Assembly (NCBI GenBank): GCA_030180135.1
Contig: CM058231.1
Span: 36,087,034 to 36,151,033 of the forward strand
Origin: Orychophragmus violaceus
Lineage: Eukaryota; Streptophyta; Magnoliopsida; Brassicales; Brassicaceae
Reading direction: 5' to 3'
DNA: 64,000 nt
Position 1 is the stretch's first letter. Each line of letters begins with the position of its first letter. A program made the translations under genes and the position numbers. The notes under the pieces are model-generated. The model was not told where the DNA came from. It made no database searches and was given only the letters and a program-made list of their open reading frames with translations. Positions 10,641 through 22,887 of the stretch are shown here, piece by piece.

Positions 10641-11817
10641 ATAACCATTATCTAATCTTGTGCTTTTCCTTGAGGCTAATATTATACAACATATTTTGTA
10701 TAAACCCTTTTCTGCATTTGTTATGGTGTTAAAAAATCTCGTCCTAAGGTTTTGATATATCATTTTCATTCATTGTTACGAGTAATAGTATATGCATTAG
10801 TGGGATAAAGGACTATGAACCTTTTTGTCAACTATCAGTATTAATAATAAGGCCAACATGCCCATAGTGAAAAACAAGAGTAAGAGGTACAAATTGATAA
10901 TGGGCCTGATAAATTGGGCTGAAATTAAGGAAAGAACTATATCCACAACACATGTGGCAGCCAGTGCAACGATCAGACCATTCTGAAAGCCAGGTGTCTC
11001 CCATCGGGAAGAACCGCCATGCAGCCACTGACGATCGGAGAGGATCTGCCATCAAGCGGTGCCAGACCCAAATTGTGTTACTCCTCAAACACTTGCTTGC
11101 TGATCGAGCTTATGAAGAAGATAACCCATAAATCGGTTGCGTAAAGCTTGAATCGGTTCCAACTCACCAGAATTTCACCCAGACCAAGGAAGCTCCCTCG
11201 CCGGTAAGACCCATATCTAGTGATCCTACATGTTCACCATCTGCTCATCCTCTGGAGCGGTGAGCGAAGAAGATATGACTCCAAGCGACATGGAAGAAAT
11301 TACAGAGAGAGTGAAGAATAAAACAACCCGACTTCAGAGGAGGAAGACAACAGAAGCCAGATCGGAGATTCGCTAGGACTGGAAGCCGTCCGGTATAAGA
11401 CACTCGACACTATTAGGGAAAACAACAGACAGCAGGTCCGGAGAAAAGCCGGAGAAATCAAAAGACAAAAGAAAAGAAATGACAACAACGTTAGGTGCAA
11501 AGGTAACCCGACCGTCGGCACAGCAAAGCACCAGCCGACGACCGGACGCACGAAAACACTGGGTCGACTTTGGATTATGAACTTAAGAAAAAGATTGAAT
11601 GATGCAATGGTTACTATTTTGGGGTTATAATCAATTTACTCTTATCCAATTTGTTATAACATGTGAAATATTATCTGCAATTTAAATACTATTTAATGTA
11701 AAGATGATGAAATTACCTTTTTATGTTTGAAAGTCTTATTTTAAATTATTTTTTATCTTTAGTAAATTGTGAATTTTTATATAACTTTTTGGTCATTTAA
11801 AATGCATAAAACATATG
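10641..11817. other. Spacer, no gene recognised
   Basis: The stretch 10830-11590 is less AT-rich than its surroundings and has coding-like composition on the minus strand (frames at 10828-11088 and 11300-11551), but I recognise no domain. 11590-11817 is AT-rich and empty. Confidence 0.35.
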
Positions 11818-12346
11818 TGTGAGATCGATGATTCACACCAAGGATTTGTTTGTAACGTGGATTTGTACTAAGAAATTTTGAATGTAAATTTTCCATGAAT
11901 CAAAGATTTTATTTAAGATTGAATGTCGAGATAAGAACTTAAACAAGCGAATCAAACTATACAAAGAATGATTTCGTATATATCTAATTAAAGTGGTTTA
12001 TGTATCGAATTTTTTACTACCTCTGAGAAATATCTCCTCTCCTTTTATAGCCTCGAGCCTCGATCTCTTGTTCCGATTTTCTCGTGAGTCCTTGTTAGCA
12101 ATGATTTTTCCCTCCATCCTTAATTCGCGGAGATCGTTTAAAACGGACGAAGGCTCATTCTCGATAAGGGTCGTCTTTGTTATGTCGATGTCGATGTCGA
12201 TCTCCTTGGGATCAATTTGCATTCAACGAATACATTGGTCTTTGGGCTTCATTTTACTTGTAGTCTAATGGACACGAATCACGATTGGGCCTTTCTTCAT
12301 CTTATTTAATGGGCCGTATTTCATAGTGAGAAATTCAGTACCAACA
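11818..12346 (-). repeat. 3' LTR of the Tat-like element
   Basis: 529 bp, clearly homologous to 29317-29832 but with several small indels and many substitutions, indicating an old insertion. It begins TGTTGGTACTG on the minus strand and contains TATAAAAGGAGAGGAG (plus-strand complement at about 12033-12048), the likely TATA region. Confidence 0.88.
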
Positions 12347-12365
12347 ATATCCCCCCCCCCCAAAC
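12347..12365 (-). other. Polypurine tract of the Tat-like element
   Basis: Next to the 3' LTR the minus strand reads GGTTTG, a run of 11 G and ATAT, the expected plus-strand primer of reverse transcription. The homopolymer length is prone to sequencing error. Confidence 0.75.
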
Positions 12366-12898
12366 CTATTAGTTCGATGATTTGAGGTTAATGGGTGGTA
12401 GACAATCTCAAGAAGCTGTGCGCCTCCCTCAATATCGATATCTAATGATTATCTTGTTCACACCGTAGATCTTATCTTTAAATGAATGATCAAGATGTGA
12501 GATACGAATTGTTCAATTCGCGGCACGTGGACCTCGATTTCGTGGAGACGATGATTAAGACCCCATCGTCAACCGTTAATCTGGTTGGTTATCGGACGGT
12601 CTGTATCCGAGATCACAACAGATTTTGTCGACCTCGATCCGCGGAAGAGTGATGTAATCTCTTTCTGTTTATCAGTGATCGTTGATTTTGAATCAACATT
12701 CTAGATGGAGGGAATACGAAAGCTTCCTAGGATCTCGAACTCTTCGAGAAAATGATTACACTCTTAATCATTATCCCGAATTTGAAATCGACGGTTGAGA
12801 TTTGAGGGATACATAAGATCCCGTTGATCTCGAGAAAAATGAGCCACGATCTGGCTTAAAATGGGACGTTACCTCTTCACGATTCCCACTACGAGCCT

Positions 12899-12910
12899 TA
12901 CTATAAATCC
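12899..12910 (+). promoter_or_regulatory. TATA box for the antisense gene of the Tat-like element
   Basis: TTACTATAAATCC lies about 130 bp upstream of the plus-strand ATG at 13035, on the strand opposite to the retroelement's own genes. The intervening leader is pyrimidine-rich, as in plant 5' UTRs. Confidence 0.5.
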
Positions 12911-13034
12911 AAGGTAATTTCTTCTCCCTCCCATTTACAGTTTTTCCTTTCTCGCTCTACTTATCTTGGAATATTCCGGTTTTCGGAGATTTCTCTCTCT
13001 AGAAAACTTGTTTCATTCTTCTTGATCGAACGTT

Positions 13035-15363
13035 ATGGCACCGAAGATCAGAGCGACAGAATGCACTCCGTCCTCGGCAGAGCCATATGGTCCTCATCCA
13101 GCTTTGACACTTAATTTACGTCACTTAGTAAATCTACAGACAAAATGTCGGATTCCGGCGGACATGGAGATGGTGATTCCGACCGAGTTAGAGTCTCCAG
13201 AAAGGTCTGAGAAGGATATTGTTGCACCTCCTATGCCTACTTAGATAAGTGTGTGTTTTTCTTTCCGATCCCACGCCTTGTCTCATGGGTGCTGGCGCAG
13301 CTTCAACTCGTTTTTCCGTAGATGACTCCGAACTTTGTTCGGTATGTCATCGGGCACAGTCTACGAGCCACTGAGGAAGGAATCTAGCTTGGGGCCGAGC
13401 AGCTCCTAAGACATTGCTAAGTTAAGTATAATCTCCCGGTTTTGGGGATGTACTACCACTCTACCCGTCACGGGAAGATTCTTGAGGAGACCCCTCAACT
13501 AGATGTTTGGAAGGAGCGTTATTTCTTTTTTAAGATAAACAAGGCGTCAATAGGGGATTCGACTACTCGGTCATTCTGACGCGTTGGGCCGTTAGCGTCG
13601 GTTTGATATAGGGTTTCTAGATCGACATAAAAATATATATATGTATCGAACTATTTTCTAATCCTCTTTTTATGCAGAGGATCCCGACTCAGTCCCCCTG
13701 ATTCAAGATTTCCAATATGTGATAGCTCGACTCAAGAGAGATGACGTCAGCTGAATGCACTTTTCTCAGCAACGTATTCAAGCTGCTCTACGCGCCAAGC
13801 TATGACATCCTTCTGAGTACCATCAACAGCTTCTGCCAACTCCTCTCCATTCGTCTCCTTTCCGGATAATACTTCCTCCTCGATGTGTCACAGAGAAAAC
13901 CGGAACGAGTAAGAAGTATTGGTTATATTATTTTATTTTTACATTGACTCATGGAAGTCGTTTAACTTGTGTTTTCTGCTTATCCGCAGGTCGAATAGTC
14001 TCTGATAGTAACTCGATCACGAGCACCCCCCCCCCCCCCCACACACATGAGAAGATGTCTCGTAGAGGAAGCACGCGTCGTCATGGGAAGGACCCAGTTG
14101 ACTTGGCGAAGAAGATGAAGAAGGGCGATCATGATGACGCCATATTATCCGCTCTTGGACAGGCTCATCCGCCAATTCCTAGGCTTGAAGAGCCACTCAG
14201 GAACCCGAGCTCCCTCCTCCTAGTTGGAGGTCGACCCAAAAATCGCTCCAGCTCAGTCCAAGGAGGTTGTTCAGATCAGTTCGCGCTCGAATGGCTCCAA
14301 GGGCTTGAACGGCCAAAACGGAGGAGGACCTTGACCTCCTACTCCAAAGCGTCAGCGAACTGACGTGGAGGTGAGCTCGCGGACGAAGAGCCAGGAAATA
14401 GAGACGAGGCCGACCTCCTCGGGGTCCGCCAGGATCTTTAACTGATGCTTTAAGCACCATAAGGAGTGTCCTATTACGGATGATCTGGCGGGGTGGCTTA
14501 CTTTCTCAGGCATTTTAAGCATGCGGGTGTCCAGCTTCCGACCGTTCATGACATGGCGCTCGGAGAGGCCTACACCAAAAATGATGGCGGTACACGGAAG
14601 TTAGAGATCCTTCCTCTCTTCCCCCTTTTTGTGCCTAAGGCTTTTCTTTATATCCCCTTTATTTTGCTTGGTTTATGCAGCCGCTTGAAGCTAAGAAATG
14701 GTTTGCATCTAAGGTCGAGCGCGAGGTGAAGGATGTCCCTCATGCTAGCGAGATCGAGGGTTCCAAGAAGGCGGTGACCGAACTCAACCTCGTGCTTCAG
14801 GCTGCTAAGGCCCGAGAGGTGGAGCTGAATGGGAAATTAGCTGAGTATGTGGAGTAGGAAGCTCGTCTGATGCATCTAGAGAACAAGGAGGAGAACCTGA
14901 AGCACAAGCTCGATGTGAATGTCATCCTGACGTTCGCAGTGGAAGAATCAAGCCGGAAAGCGAGTGATCAGGCCACCCAAGACCGCGCTGAGAGGAGAAG
15001 GTCCTCACGTACAAGGATCACGAGGTCAAGGTCGCAGTCCATTCTGTGAAGAAAGAGCTCAACAAGGCGTACCTCGAGATCCTGAAAGTTCATCTTCAGG
15101 AGGCCCTCGCAAACATCGAGCTTATTGTCAAGTGTGATTATTGTGAGCGATACTTGACTAAAGAAGTCTTGAATTTGGCCGAGAAAAAGCAGATCGTGAC
15201 TAAGGAAATGAACGCCACAACTGTCTTTAACTTCAGCATCAGAAAACTCAACCTACAAGCGATGTCAGAGGACTCGATAATGCTGGTGAACCCCCTTCTC
15301 AAGCCACTCCTCAGTTCGACCAATACGGGTTGCATCTCCCGAGGCAGACCGTTGGTGGGTTGA
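13035..15363 (+). pseudogene. Antisense ORF of the Tat-like element (putative gypsy-type transposase/PF04195-like, coiled-coil C-terminus), decayed
   Basis: A plus-strand gene lies between integrase and the 3' LTR of a minus-strand element. The first frame (13035-13244, ATG start) begins MAPKIRATE and stops early. Further fragments in other frames follow, including ERYFFFKINKAS near 13520, a lysine/arginine-rich piece at 14054-14360 (RGSTRRHGKDPVDLAKK), and a charged, leucine-heptad segment at 14675-15360 that looks like a coiled coil (SEIEGSKKAVTELNLVLQAA). I associate this layout with the long plant proteins annotated as putative gypsy-type transposon (PF04195), found antisense in Tat/Grande-like elements; their function is unknown. 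Multiple stops and frameshifts mean it is not functional here. The family assignment is from architecture and general resemblance. Confidence 0.55.
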
Positions 15364-15477
15364 TTGGGAGCGATGAGCTTGAGGGGCGAGTTGTGGGTAC
15401 TACAGACGCGGGGGACGATGAGCACATGGGCGACAGTTCCAGTGCCTTTGTTTAAAAAAAAAATTAAAGTGTTTTGG

Positions 15478-15612
15478 TGTTGTCCGAAAGGGCTTTTTAC
15501 CTTGAAATCGTATTGCCCGAGAAGGGCTTTTAACCTTGAACGCGTGTTTCCCAAGAAGGGCTTTTTCTTTTTATCTTTTGGTGTTGCCCGAGAAGGGCTT
15601 TTTGTAATCGTG
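15478..15612 (+). repeat. Four repeats of GCCCGAGAAGGGCTTTT-type hairpin
   Basis: Four copies spaced about 40-60 bp apart (around 15481, 15518, 15555 and 15586) each carry GCCC, a short AG-rich loop, GGGC and a T-run. They lie just downstream of the antisense gene, followed by TTTAATAAAT near 15635, so they probably form its 3' untranslated region. Confidence 0.7.
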
Positions 15613-15639
15613 AGGACCTTAGGTCCTCCTTATTTAATA

Positions 15640-16185
15640 AATCGAACTTCCATTTGTGATTTTCTACGCCTTACTCGTTTAAGCATAAAACTTCTCAAAA
15701 CTGGTTCGATGTCGATATGCCCTTGTACTTTCGTGTCGTAGTTATTTTAATTATAACTTAGGGAGATCATCCTATTGGGGATTAGTTCGATCAAATTAAC
15801 CTTGAATGGGTCGAGCAAAATATGATAAGATCTAAACATATCAAATTCGACAGAGTCGAACTAGTTTGGTTTTGTCTTAGAAATATTTGAATAAAAATCT
15901 GCCAAGTACGAAACGAGATTGGTCAAGCTCAAACAGATCGAGCCAAACTCAATATGCCTTAAGAAATTTGGAGTAAAATTTTGAATAAATATTACCGCAG
16001 GGTCGTGGAGGAGAGTTCGCTCAAGGGGAAGTTCGACTATGTTTTCCATGGTTCGACCGAAGGTGAAGGTTGTGAAGACTGCTTTTGCCTATTGGAGGAG
16101 GTGCCCCCAGTTCTTCTAGTTGTAATGTTGTAGAATTAGTGTTAAGTATTTTTGAGCAAGTGTTTACCTTCGAGGTCGATGTTTG
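15640..16185. other. Non-coding retroelement 3' region
   Basis: No coding similarity. The sequence has TCGA-rich words (TCGAAC, TCGACC) typical of the rest of this element. It separates the antisense gene from the 30-bp array. Confidence 0.45.
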
Positions 16186-16189
16186 CTGG

Positions 16190-16450
16190 GGATCGTTATT
16201 TGTGATCGCTAATTTTGGGATCGTTTTAAGGTCGCTAATTATGGAATCATTTCGGATCTCTAATTTGAGGACCATTTCAGGTCGCTATATTATTGATGAT
16301 CGTTTGAGATTGCTAATTTTTGGATCATTTCATATCGCTAATTTGAGGATCATTTCAGGTCACTAATTTTGGGATCATTTCAGATCGCTAATTTCAGGAC
16401 CATTTGAGGTCGCAATTGAGAATCGTTTGTGATTGCTAATTTGTTGAACT
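16190..16450. repeat. Tandem array, about nine copies of a 25-30 bp unit
   Basis: Degenerate copies of GATCATTTCAGGTCGCTAAT follow each other with variable spacing. Its position downstream of integrase on the element's strand matches the hypervariable 3' UTR repeats of Tat-type elements. Confidence 0.8.
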
Positions 16451-16574
16451 AAATGATCGATCTCGAATGGGTATTCAGAGTAAAATTGGTCATGCAGAAT
16501 GTGACTCTTCAGCTTGTTCGAGATCATGAATCGTGAAGGATTTGGTTTGGAGGGGTTGTTGCGCTCGAAGTCGA

Positions 16575-16604
16575 GTTGCCTACATACCCTTTCGAGGGAT
16601 CAAA
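16575..16604 (-). other. Tat-type motif GGGTATGTAGGCAAC (copy 3)
   Basis: On the minus strand the block is TTTGATCCCTCGAAAGGGTA followed by TGTAGGCAAC. It lies about 330 bp after the last recognisable integrase sequence, which anchors the meaning of the plus-strand copies at 5779 and 8392. Confidence 0.65.
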
Positions 16605-16929
16605 CCATGTCATAGTTCAATTTTAATCGTAGCATTTTTAATGAAAATATTTTTTAAGGTTAATGATATTCCAAGGTCGCAGTTCGGGCTTTCGGGTTTC
16701 CACAGACATGAACCGGTAGACCCCATCCCGAACGATGTTGGTGACATGGTAGGGACCTTCCCATTTTGCCCCTAACTTTCCTTAAGACAAGTTCGCCTAC
16801 TTGAAATCTTTAGGTTTTAACCCTAGAATTATAGTAGCGAGTTGTAGCTTGTTGGTAGTTTTGGATTCGGGCAAGTTCGAGGTTCCTTTGTTTGTCGAAA
16901 AGATCGAGCTCATTTGTTATCATTTGATT

Positions 16930-17800
16930 TTTTAGTTCCTCATGTTGTGGGAATTCCTTTTACGAATGCTAGACACGAGGATCTCTTCTGGGACTACGGC
17001 GACGATGCCATAAGCCAAAGAGAAAGGTGTTTCTCTAGTGGATTTGCGAGGAGTAGTGCGACAGGCCCAAAGTACAGCTAGGAGTTTGTCGCTCCAGATT
17101 GATTTGCATTCGTCGAGCGTTTTCTTGAGATTTTTCATGATCGACTTGTTGGCTGCCTCTGCTAGTCCGTTTTCTTGAGGATAACGGGGTGTCGAGTCGG
17201 TCAGCTTGATGTTCCAAGTTCGACAGAACGTTTGGAATGTGTCGATATGAACTGGGATCCGTTATCGGTGACGATCTCATGGGGTAGCTCATAACGACAT
17301 ATGATATTACGCAAAAAAAACTCCTCTACGTGGAAGTCTTTTATTTTTTTATAGAACTCGGCTTTGATCCTCCTAGTGAATTAGTCTGTCACGACCAATA
17401 AGTGAATCTCTTTCTTCTTGCCAGATGCGAGTAGAGGTCCCACGATACCCATTCCCTATCACATGAAATGGTATGGCGATGAGATCGAAGAGATTTTCTC
17501 TGATGGTTTGTGGATGTTCGCGACGTGCCTTTGGCACTTGTCACTTTTTGTAGAGAATGTCTCGCACTCGGCTGCCATGGTCGGCCAGAATAAGCCTAGC
17601 CACTTGACCAGTATGGCTAGAGCTTGTTTTTTGGAATGATTTCCGCAGGATCCCTGGTGAGCCTGTGTGATCACAGTTCGAGTTTGCTCGCCGCTGAGGC
17701 ATTTGAGATACGGTCCAGAGAGGATTCGTTTGAAGAGCTCTCCTTCTGTTACGCAATATCTCGCACTTTGTGCTTTGAGTTCCCGGGCTGCCCATTTATC
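16930..17800 (-). pseudogene. Integrase remnant of the Tat-like element
   Basis: Reading leftwards, the HHCC-type zinc-finger end shows WPTMAAECETFSTKSDKCQR (about 17580-17640). Later come a core-domain tail with MKNLKKTLDECKS and WACRTTPRKSTRETPFSLAY (about 16990-17138). The central DDE part (around 17150-17450) is split over frames, with residues matching VTDNGSQF and PRYPQENG-type blocks. Several stops and frameshifts separate the pieces. The family role is insertion of retroelement cDNA; this copy is dead. Confidence 0.85.
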
Positions 17801-17899
17801 ATTGGGTACCTCGCCATCGGCGGTTTACCGGATGATCAGAGTTTTCCAATCCTTTTCAGAATTGGACTCGCCATCAAGTGCATTAGCTACATAGAAAGC

Positions 17900-19900
17900 C
17901 TTTCTCGGGTCGATATCATCGTCGATTTTGACGATGTTAGGGATGATCCCTTTAACAGATATCTTTTGGTTGGCATCGTTTCATTGGATGTGGTTGTCTT
18001 CCTTTAAAGATAAAGCTTTCAATGTGATGTCGATGCTCGGCTTCTCGATCCCTTCAACCGGTATGATTCTTTTTATTGGGATCGGACGTCGAGGCCAATG
18101 CAGCAAGGGTATCGGCTGCGTTATTATCGCCTCACGATATTTAGGTTATATCAAAAGAGTTGATCTGATCAGCCAGGCTATGAACTACTTGTAGATATGC
18201 TTCTATGAGCTCGTCTTTGGCTTCGTAGTCTCCGTGGAACTGGCTTGTTACAAGTTGAGAATTGTTGAAAGTGTCTACCTCTCAGCCTCCTATTGCTCTG
18301 TCTAGCCTGAGTCCGGTTATCAGGGCTTTGTACTCTGCCTCGTTATTCGATGCCGCGAAACTTAGCCTGAAGAATTGTTCTAATACTTCTCTAGTTGGAG
18401 ATACTAGTTTTACCCAGACTTCGGATCCTTGTCTTGGTGACGCGCCATCGACGTGGAGGGTCCACTTCTTGGGCGAGGATGGATCGAGATCAATGATAGG
18501 AGGGAGTTTGATTATAAAGTATGCCAATACTTTAGCTTTTAAGCACGTCTGAGTCATAAACTTGATATCATATTCGCTTAGTTTGATGGCCCATTTAACC
18601 AGTCAACCTAACTGGCAAGGACTATGAAGGATTTTCCTTAATGGTTTCCAAGTTATGACGATGATCGAGTGTGATTGGAAATGTGGTCGAAGCTTTCGAG
18701 CCGATGTTACCAATGCTAATGCGAGTTTTTCCATTGCATGATACCTCGTTTACGCATCGATCAAAGTCTTAGTGATGTAATAGATTTTTTTTTGGTCGCT
18801 CTTCTCTTCACAAACTAGGACCCCTATTACCGCCGCTGAAGAGACATTTAGGTAGAGGTAAAGAGGCTATCCTTCTACTAGCTTTGCCAGTATCGGTGCT
18901 TCGCTTAAGTAAGCTTTGAGGTGGGTGAATGCCTCTTCTCACTTCTCATCCCAAGGGAATTTCTTGTTTGGTTTGTTGAGGTGATAGAAGGGAAGACACT
19001 TATCGGTCGACCTCGAGATGAAGCGATTCAAAGGAGCTATTTTGCCAGTCAATCTATGGACTTCTTGCGTCGTCTTTGGAGATTGCATCTCCAAGAATGT
19101 TGCGATATGTTTAGGATTTTGTTTTATTCCTCTTTCGGTAATTAGGTAACCTAGAAATTATCTTGATGGGACACCAAAGGTACACTTCGTGGGGTTGAGT
19201 TTCATCCCGTATTGTTGAGAATGATGAATCATTCCTTTAGTTGGGGGATTTGTCGTCGATGTAGACCTCCATGATTTTACCCAATAGTACGGAGAACATC
19301 ATGTTGACGATACGCTGATAGGTAGCTTCTACATTTTGGGGCCTGAAAGGCATCACCTTACAGCAATAGGTGCCTCGATCTCTTATGAACGAGGTCTTTT
19401 CTTGGTCTTCGGGGTTCATCAATATTGGATTGTACCATGAGAATCCGTGAAGGATATCAATTGGTGACCAGTTGTTGCTTCTACAAGTCGGTGGATGTGC
19501 AGGAGTGGGAAGCTATCCTTCGGACTGGACTTGATGAGGTATGTGAAGTCGACGCACACTTTCCACTTACCATTATTTTTCTTGACTACGACAGAATTTG
19601 CGAGACAGTCGGGGGATTTAACTTCCCTGATCGACCCAATTTTGAATAACCGGTCGACCTTGTCGTTGACAGCTTGAGCTTGCTCTGGGCCGAGTTTGCA
19701 ACGTTTTGTCTGACTGGTTTGTAAGTCAGGTTGACGTTCAACTCGTGATTCGTTACATCGATGTTGATTCCTTTCATATCAGTCGAGGACCAAGAAAATG
19801 ATTCGACATTCTGTTTAAGGAAGGTGATTAGCTCATTTCTAATTGATTACGAAAGGTCGACTTTGATACCTACATGTCATTCAGGGTGAGCTTCGTCTAT
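17900..19900 (-). pseudogene. Reverse transcriptase-RNase H-second RNase H remnant of the Tat-like element
   Basis: The RT core is clear at 19237-19422, with EKTSFIRDRGTYCCKVMPF and MEVYIDD (catalytic YIDD at about 19247). The RT/RNase H connection shows LSEYDIKF near 18570. A second RNase H occupies about 18130-18560, with KWTLHVDGAS (catalytic Asp), LSFAASNNEAEYKALITGL (catalytic Glu) and further on TSQFHGDYEAKDEL. The presence of this extra RNase H is typical of Tat elements. Frames are interrupted throughout, and some catalytic blocks are in different frames. Confidence 0.88.
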
Positions 19901-20079
19901 ACATACCTGAATCGTGAGGTCCTTTGTGGGGTCACTCTGACTGGGGTCATTAAGATATTTAGTTCGCCTTTCAAAGAGCTCTTCATGTTTCTTTAGTTGC
20001 TATGCATGGGATTTATCGATCTGATTACACACATTCATGTAGCAATTTCTGGAGGTCTTTTGACTTCCATAAACGGTCA

Positions 20080-21677
20080 TAATCCTTTTGGAGTTGGGAA
20101 ATTAACGCATTGATGGTAGGTCGACGGTACGTATTTCATGTTGTATATCCAAAGTCCACCTAAGATGGCATTATAAGAACAGATCGATATATGTCATTCG
20201 TCATACTTCTCCAGCTATTACTGGAGCGAAGACAGATCTGATTGAGCATGTTGTTTCGCCAGCTAACCCTACTAGGGATGTTCGTCCTTCAATGATCTCG
20301 AAGTCTTCAAACTCCATATTTTTGAAAGCATCATAAAAGAGGACATCGACCTAACTACCCGTATCGATCAGTATTCTTGGAATTTCGACATATATGACAT
20401 CTAATAAAACGGGTAATGCATCGTCGTGCGGCTTATCGAGATCGAGTGTTTCGCTCTCATAGAAAGTGATTTTGTGATATGGGCCTTACATTGAGATCAT
20501 TTCCCGTTTGTCGGTCTCAACCCTCCTTTGGAGAGCCTTGATTGAATTGACTGAGTCTTGGCGTAGCTTAGAGCCACCGAAAATGAAGTCGATTTATTTA
20601 GGGGTATAGCCCGTACACCACCCCCCCCCCCTCGCGGTTGATGTTGATGTGTGACTGAGGTTTTTCCTAGTAGGGGAAGGTGGTGAAAATGTTGATCCCT
20701 CTCGAACACCGCACAAGCTGAGTTCACCAAGTATGAGCTCGACTCGTATTTGCGACCCTTGGGAGGGGGGTCATCAGGTGTTCGTTCTTCCTTAGATCAC
20801 TCCCTTTTATTTTGAGAGGGTTTTTTGTATTTGAATCTTTAGTCGATCTGGTCTCCTTGTTGTCAGAAGGTATTTATCCTTCGACTTCGGATTCATGGTT
20901 GTTTTCAGCCTCTCGTTTTCTAAATTCTATTTTAGCTCGGGTGTAACATTCTTCTATCGAATGACCCCTTTCCTTGTGAAATTCACAATATTTATCTTTA
21001 CCAAACTCAAACTTTTGGGAATCCTTTGGACTCTCGACCGCGTTAACGGTTCCGGATTTGAGGGTATCTTTCTAATGCTTCTCTTTGAAGATCGCAGTTT
21101 CTTCTTCGAGGCGAGTAAAAGCCGAAGCGTGATGTAGGGCATCGTCAAGAGTCACCATTTCGCACACTGTGATTTCTTTGCGGAACTCAGTTGAGTACCA
21201 TAGTCCGCATCTCAATGCCTCTAAGGATACTTCGTCGTTGGGATTCGTGATTTTTGTTTTAATCTCTGTGAATCGAACGATGTACGAACGAAGGGACTCA
21301 TCAAGTCATTGAGATACGTTAAACAGGACTGCCTCAGTAGTTTTGACTTTGATGAAGGCGGAGTATTGTTTGAGAAAAGCCGTCATGAACTGCGTGAAAT
21401 TGGCGATGGACTTTTCTTCCATCCCGGCAAACCATTCTAAGACTGGGCACGATCAATTCTCGGCCAAGAGTTTGCAGAAAGAAGGATCTCTTTCTTCATA
21501 TGTTAGATAGACTAGACATTGCTAGTTAAATGCTCTTATGTGAGCCATAGGGTCCGACTTCCCCCGAGAACTCTGGGAACTTAGATTTCTTAATTTTCCG
21601 CAATCTTGTAAAGGCAACTTGATCTGTGAACGGCATTTAACGCGTCTCTTCGATCACTCGATCGATATATTACCTGA
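20080..21677 (-). pseudogene. Protease and C-terminal gag remnant of the Tat-like element
   Basis: The aspartic protease site reads ILIDTGS at about 20350-20380 on the minus strand, followed by a stop and VDVLFYDAFKNM. A little further lies EFEDFEIIEGRTSLVGL, a typical Tat protease flap region. Upstream (20900-21677) is decayed gag with KIKKSKFPEFSG. The gag is cut at 21677/28281 by the Athila-type insertion. Confidence 0.8.
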
Positions 21678-21682
21678 ACATG

Positions 21683-22881
21683 TGATATATCATGGTTTTT
21701 ACTAGTTTTAGGCCATGATATAGATGTGTTTTAGTGTCTTTTGTCTTTGTTTAGAGTCTTTTACAGATATAATCAGGTTGGGAGCTAAATTGGAGATTAT
21801 GGAGCATTTTGGAGATTTTTGGAGTGATTGGCCGAGAGATAGAGTTCACTGTCCGAAACAGAGAAAGGTGTCGATCGTTGCACTCTAGCAACGATCGTTG
21901 CACCAGCGAGATGGGCCAAAAGTTCGGCGGTTTAGAAGAATCAAGATATTGCACTTTGATCCAGAAGTTCCTGATATTTACAAAGAAGCCCCTGGCCGAG
22001 ATTGTGCCTATATAATAGAGTTTTTAGAGTTTTTATTAGATACACCTTTCATAATTAAGAGCAGAGGATTCTTAGAGCTTTTGGGGCTGATCTGAACCTA
22101 ATTCATCATCTGTATTTGGAGAAGATTTCGAACCCCTTTTACTCTTATTCTTTTATGCAATTTACTTATCATATGATCATGTTTTCATTATCTATGTCTG
22201 AGTAGATTCCTAGTTAGACTTAGGGTTTCTCACATAGGATTTCATGACTTGCTAGACTTGTTCAATTTCAGTTAAGGATTCAAACTATATCTGTTCTTCA
22301 ATTTAATTGTGCTTAAAGCTAGTTCTAACCTGATCAATTAGAATCTAGATCTTAGGTTGCTAAATACGTCACGGAAGTGGGGTTTAGGAATCTGAACTAA
22401 TTAAATTGGGCAATTAAACTTTGCGCAAACGAAAGTTTGGTTTAGGATAATTGTGAACATATCAAACTTGGGATTAATGCTAGTTTAATCTGTTAGTTCT
22501 CGCAAACGGAAGTTTGGTTTGCTGCACTTAGACTTAGAGAATTATCGCAAAGGAATTTGGTTAATTCTATATCTGTGTTTTGAGTTCTAGAACTGTGCTT
22601 AATTAGATCCTTGCTGAATGAACTGTCTGCTAGTCTGATTTCCTGAGAATACCCTAGGTTTGACGCTTTTAATTACTTGCTTTCACAACCAATAATCTCT
22701 GCTACTGATTTACTTTCTTGCACTATTTTCAATACAATCACATTGCTTATTTCTAGTATTCATTCCCTACGGTTTGATTCTCTTGAGACCAAGTGTCCCT
22801 GTGGATTCGATAACCCTATATACTACTTTGACATTGCTGTACACTTGCAGTTTAGTATAGGGATTAATTCTTGACCTATCA
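21683..22881 (+). repeat. 5' LTR of the Athila-type element
   Basis: Contains the CGATCG-centred pair TCGATCGTTGC and GCAACGATCGTTGC at about 21871-21904, a TATA-like CCTATATAATAGAG at about 22007-22020, and a long U5. Short frames on both strands occur identically in both LTRs and are not genes. Confidence 0.97.
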
Positions 22882-22887
22882 AGTTTT

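Noticed and set aside
11300..11551. Hydrophobic 83-codon minus ORF as a membrane protein
   Set aside because: Hydrophobicity arises from a CT-rich strand; no conserved features and no gene context.
21751..22095. Small ORFs in the Athila-type LTR, repeated at 27145-27489
   Set aside because: Identical in both LTRs because the LTRs are identical; no domain or start context.
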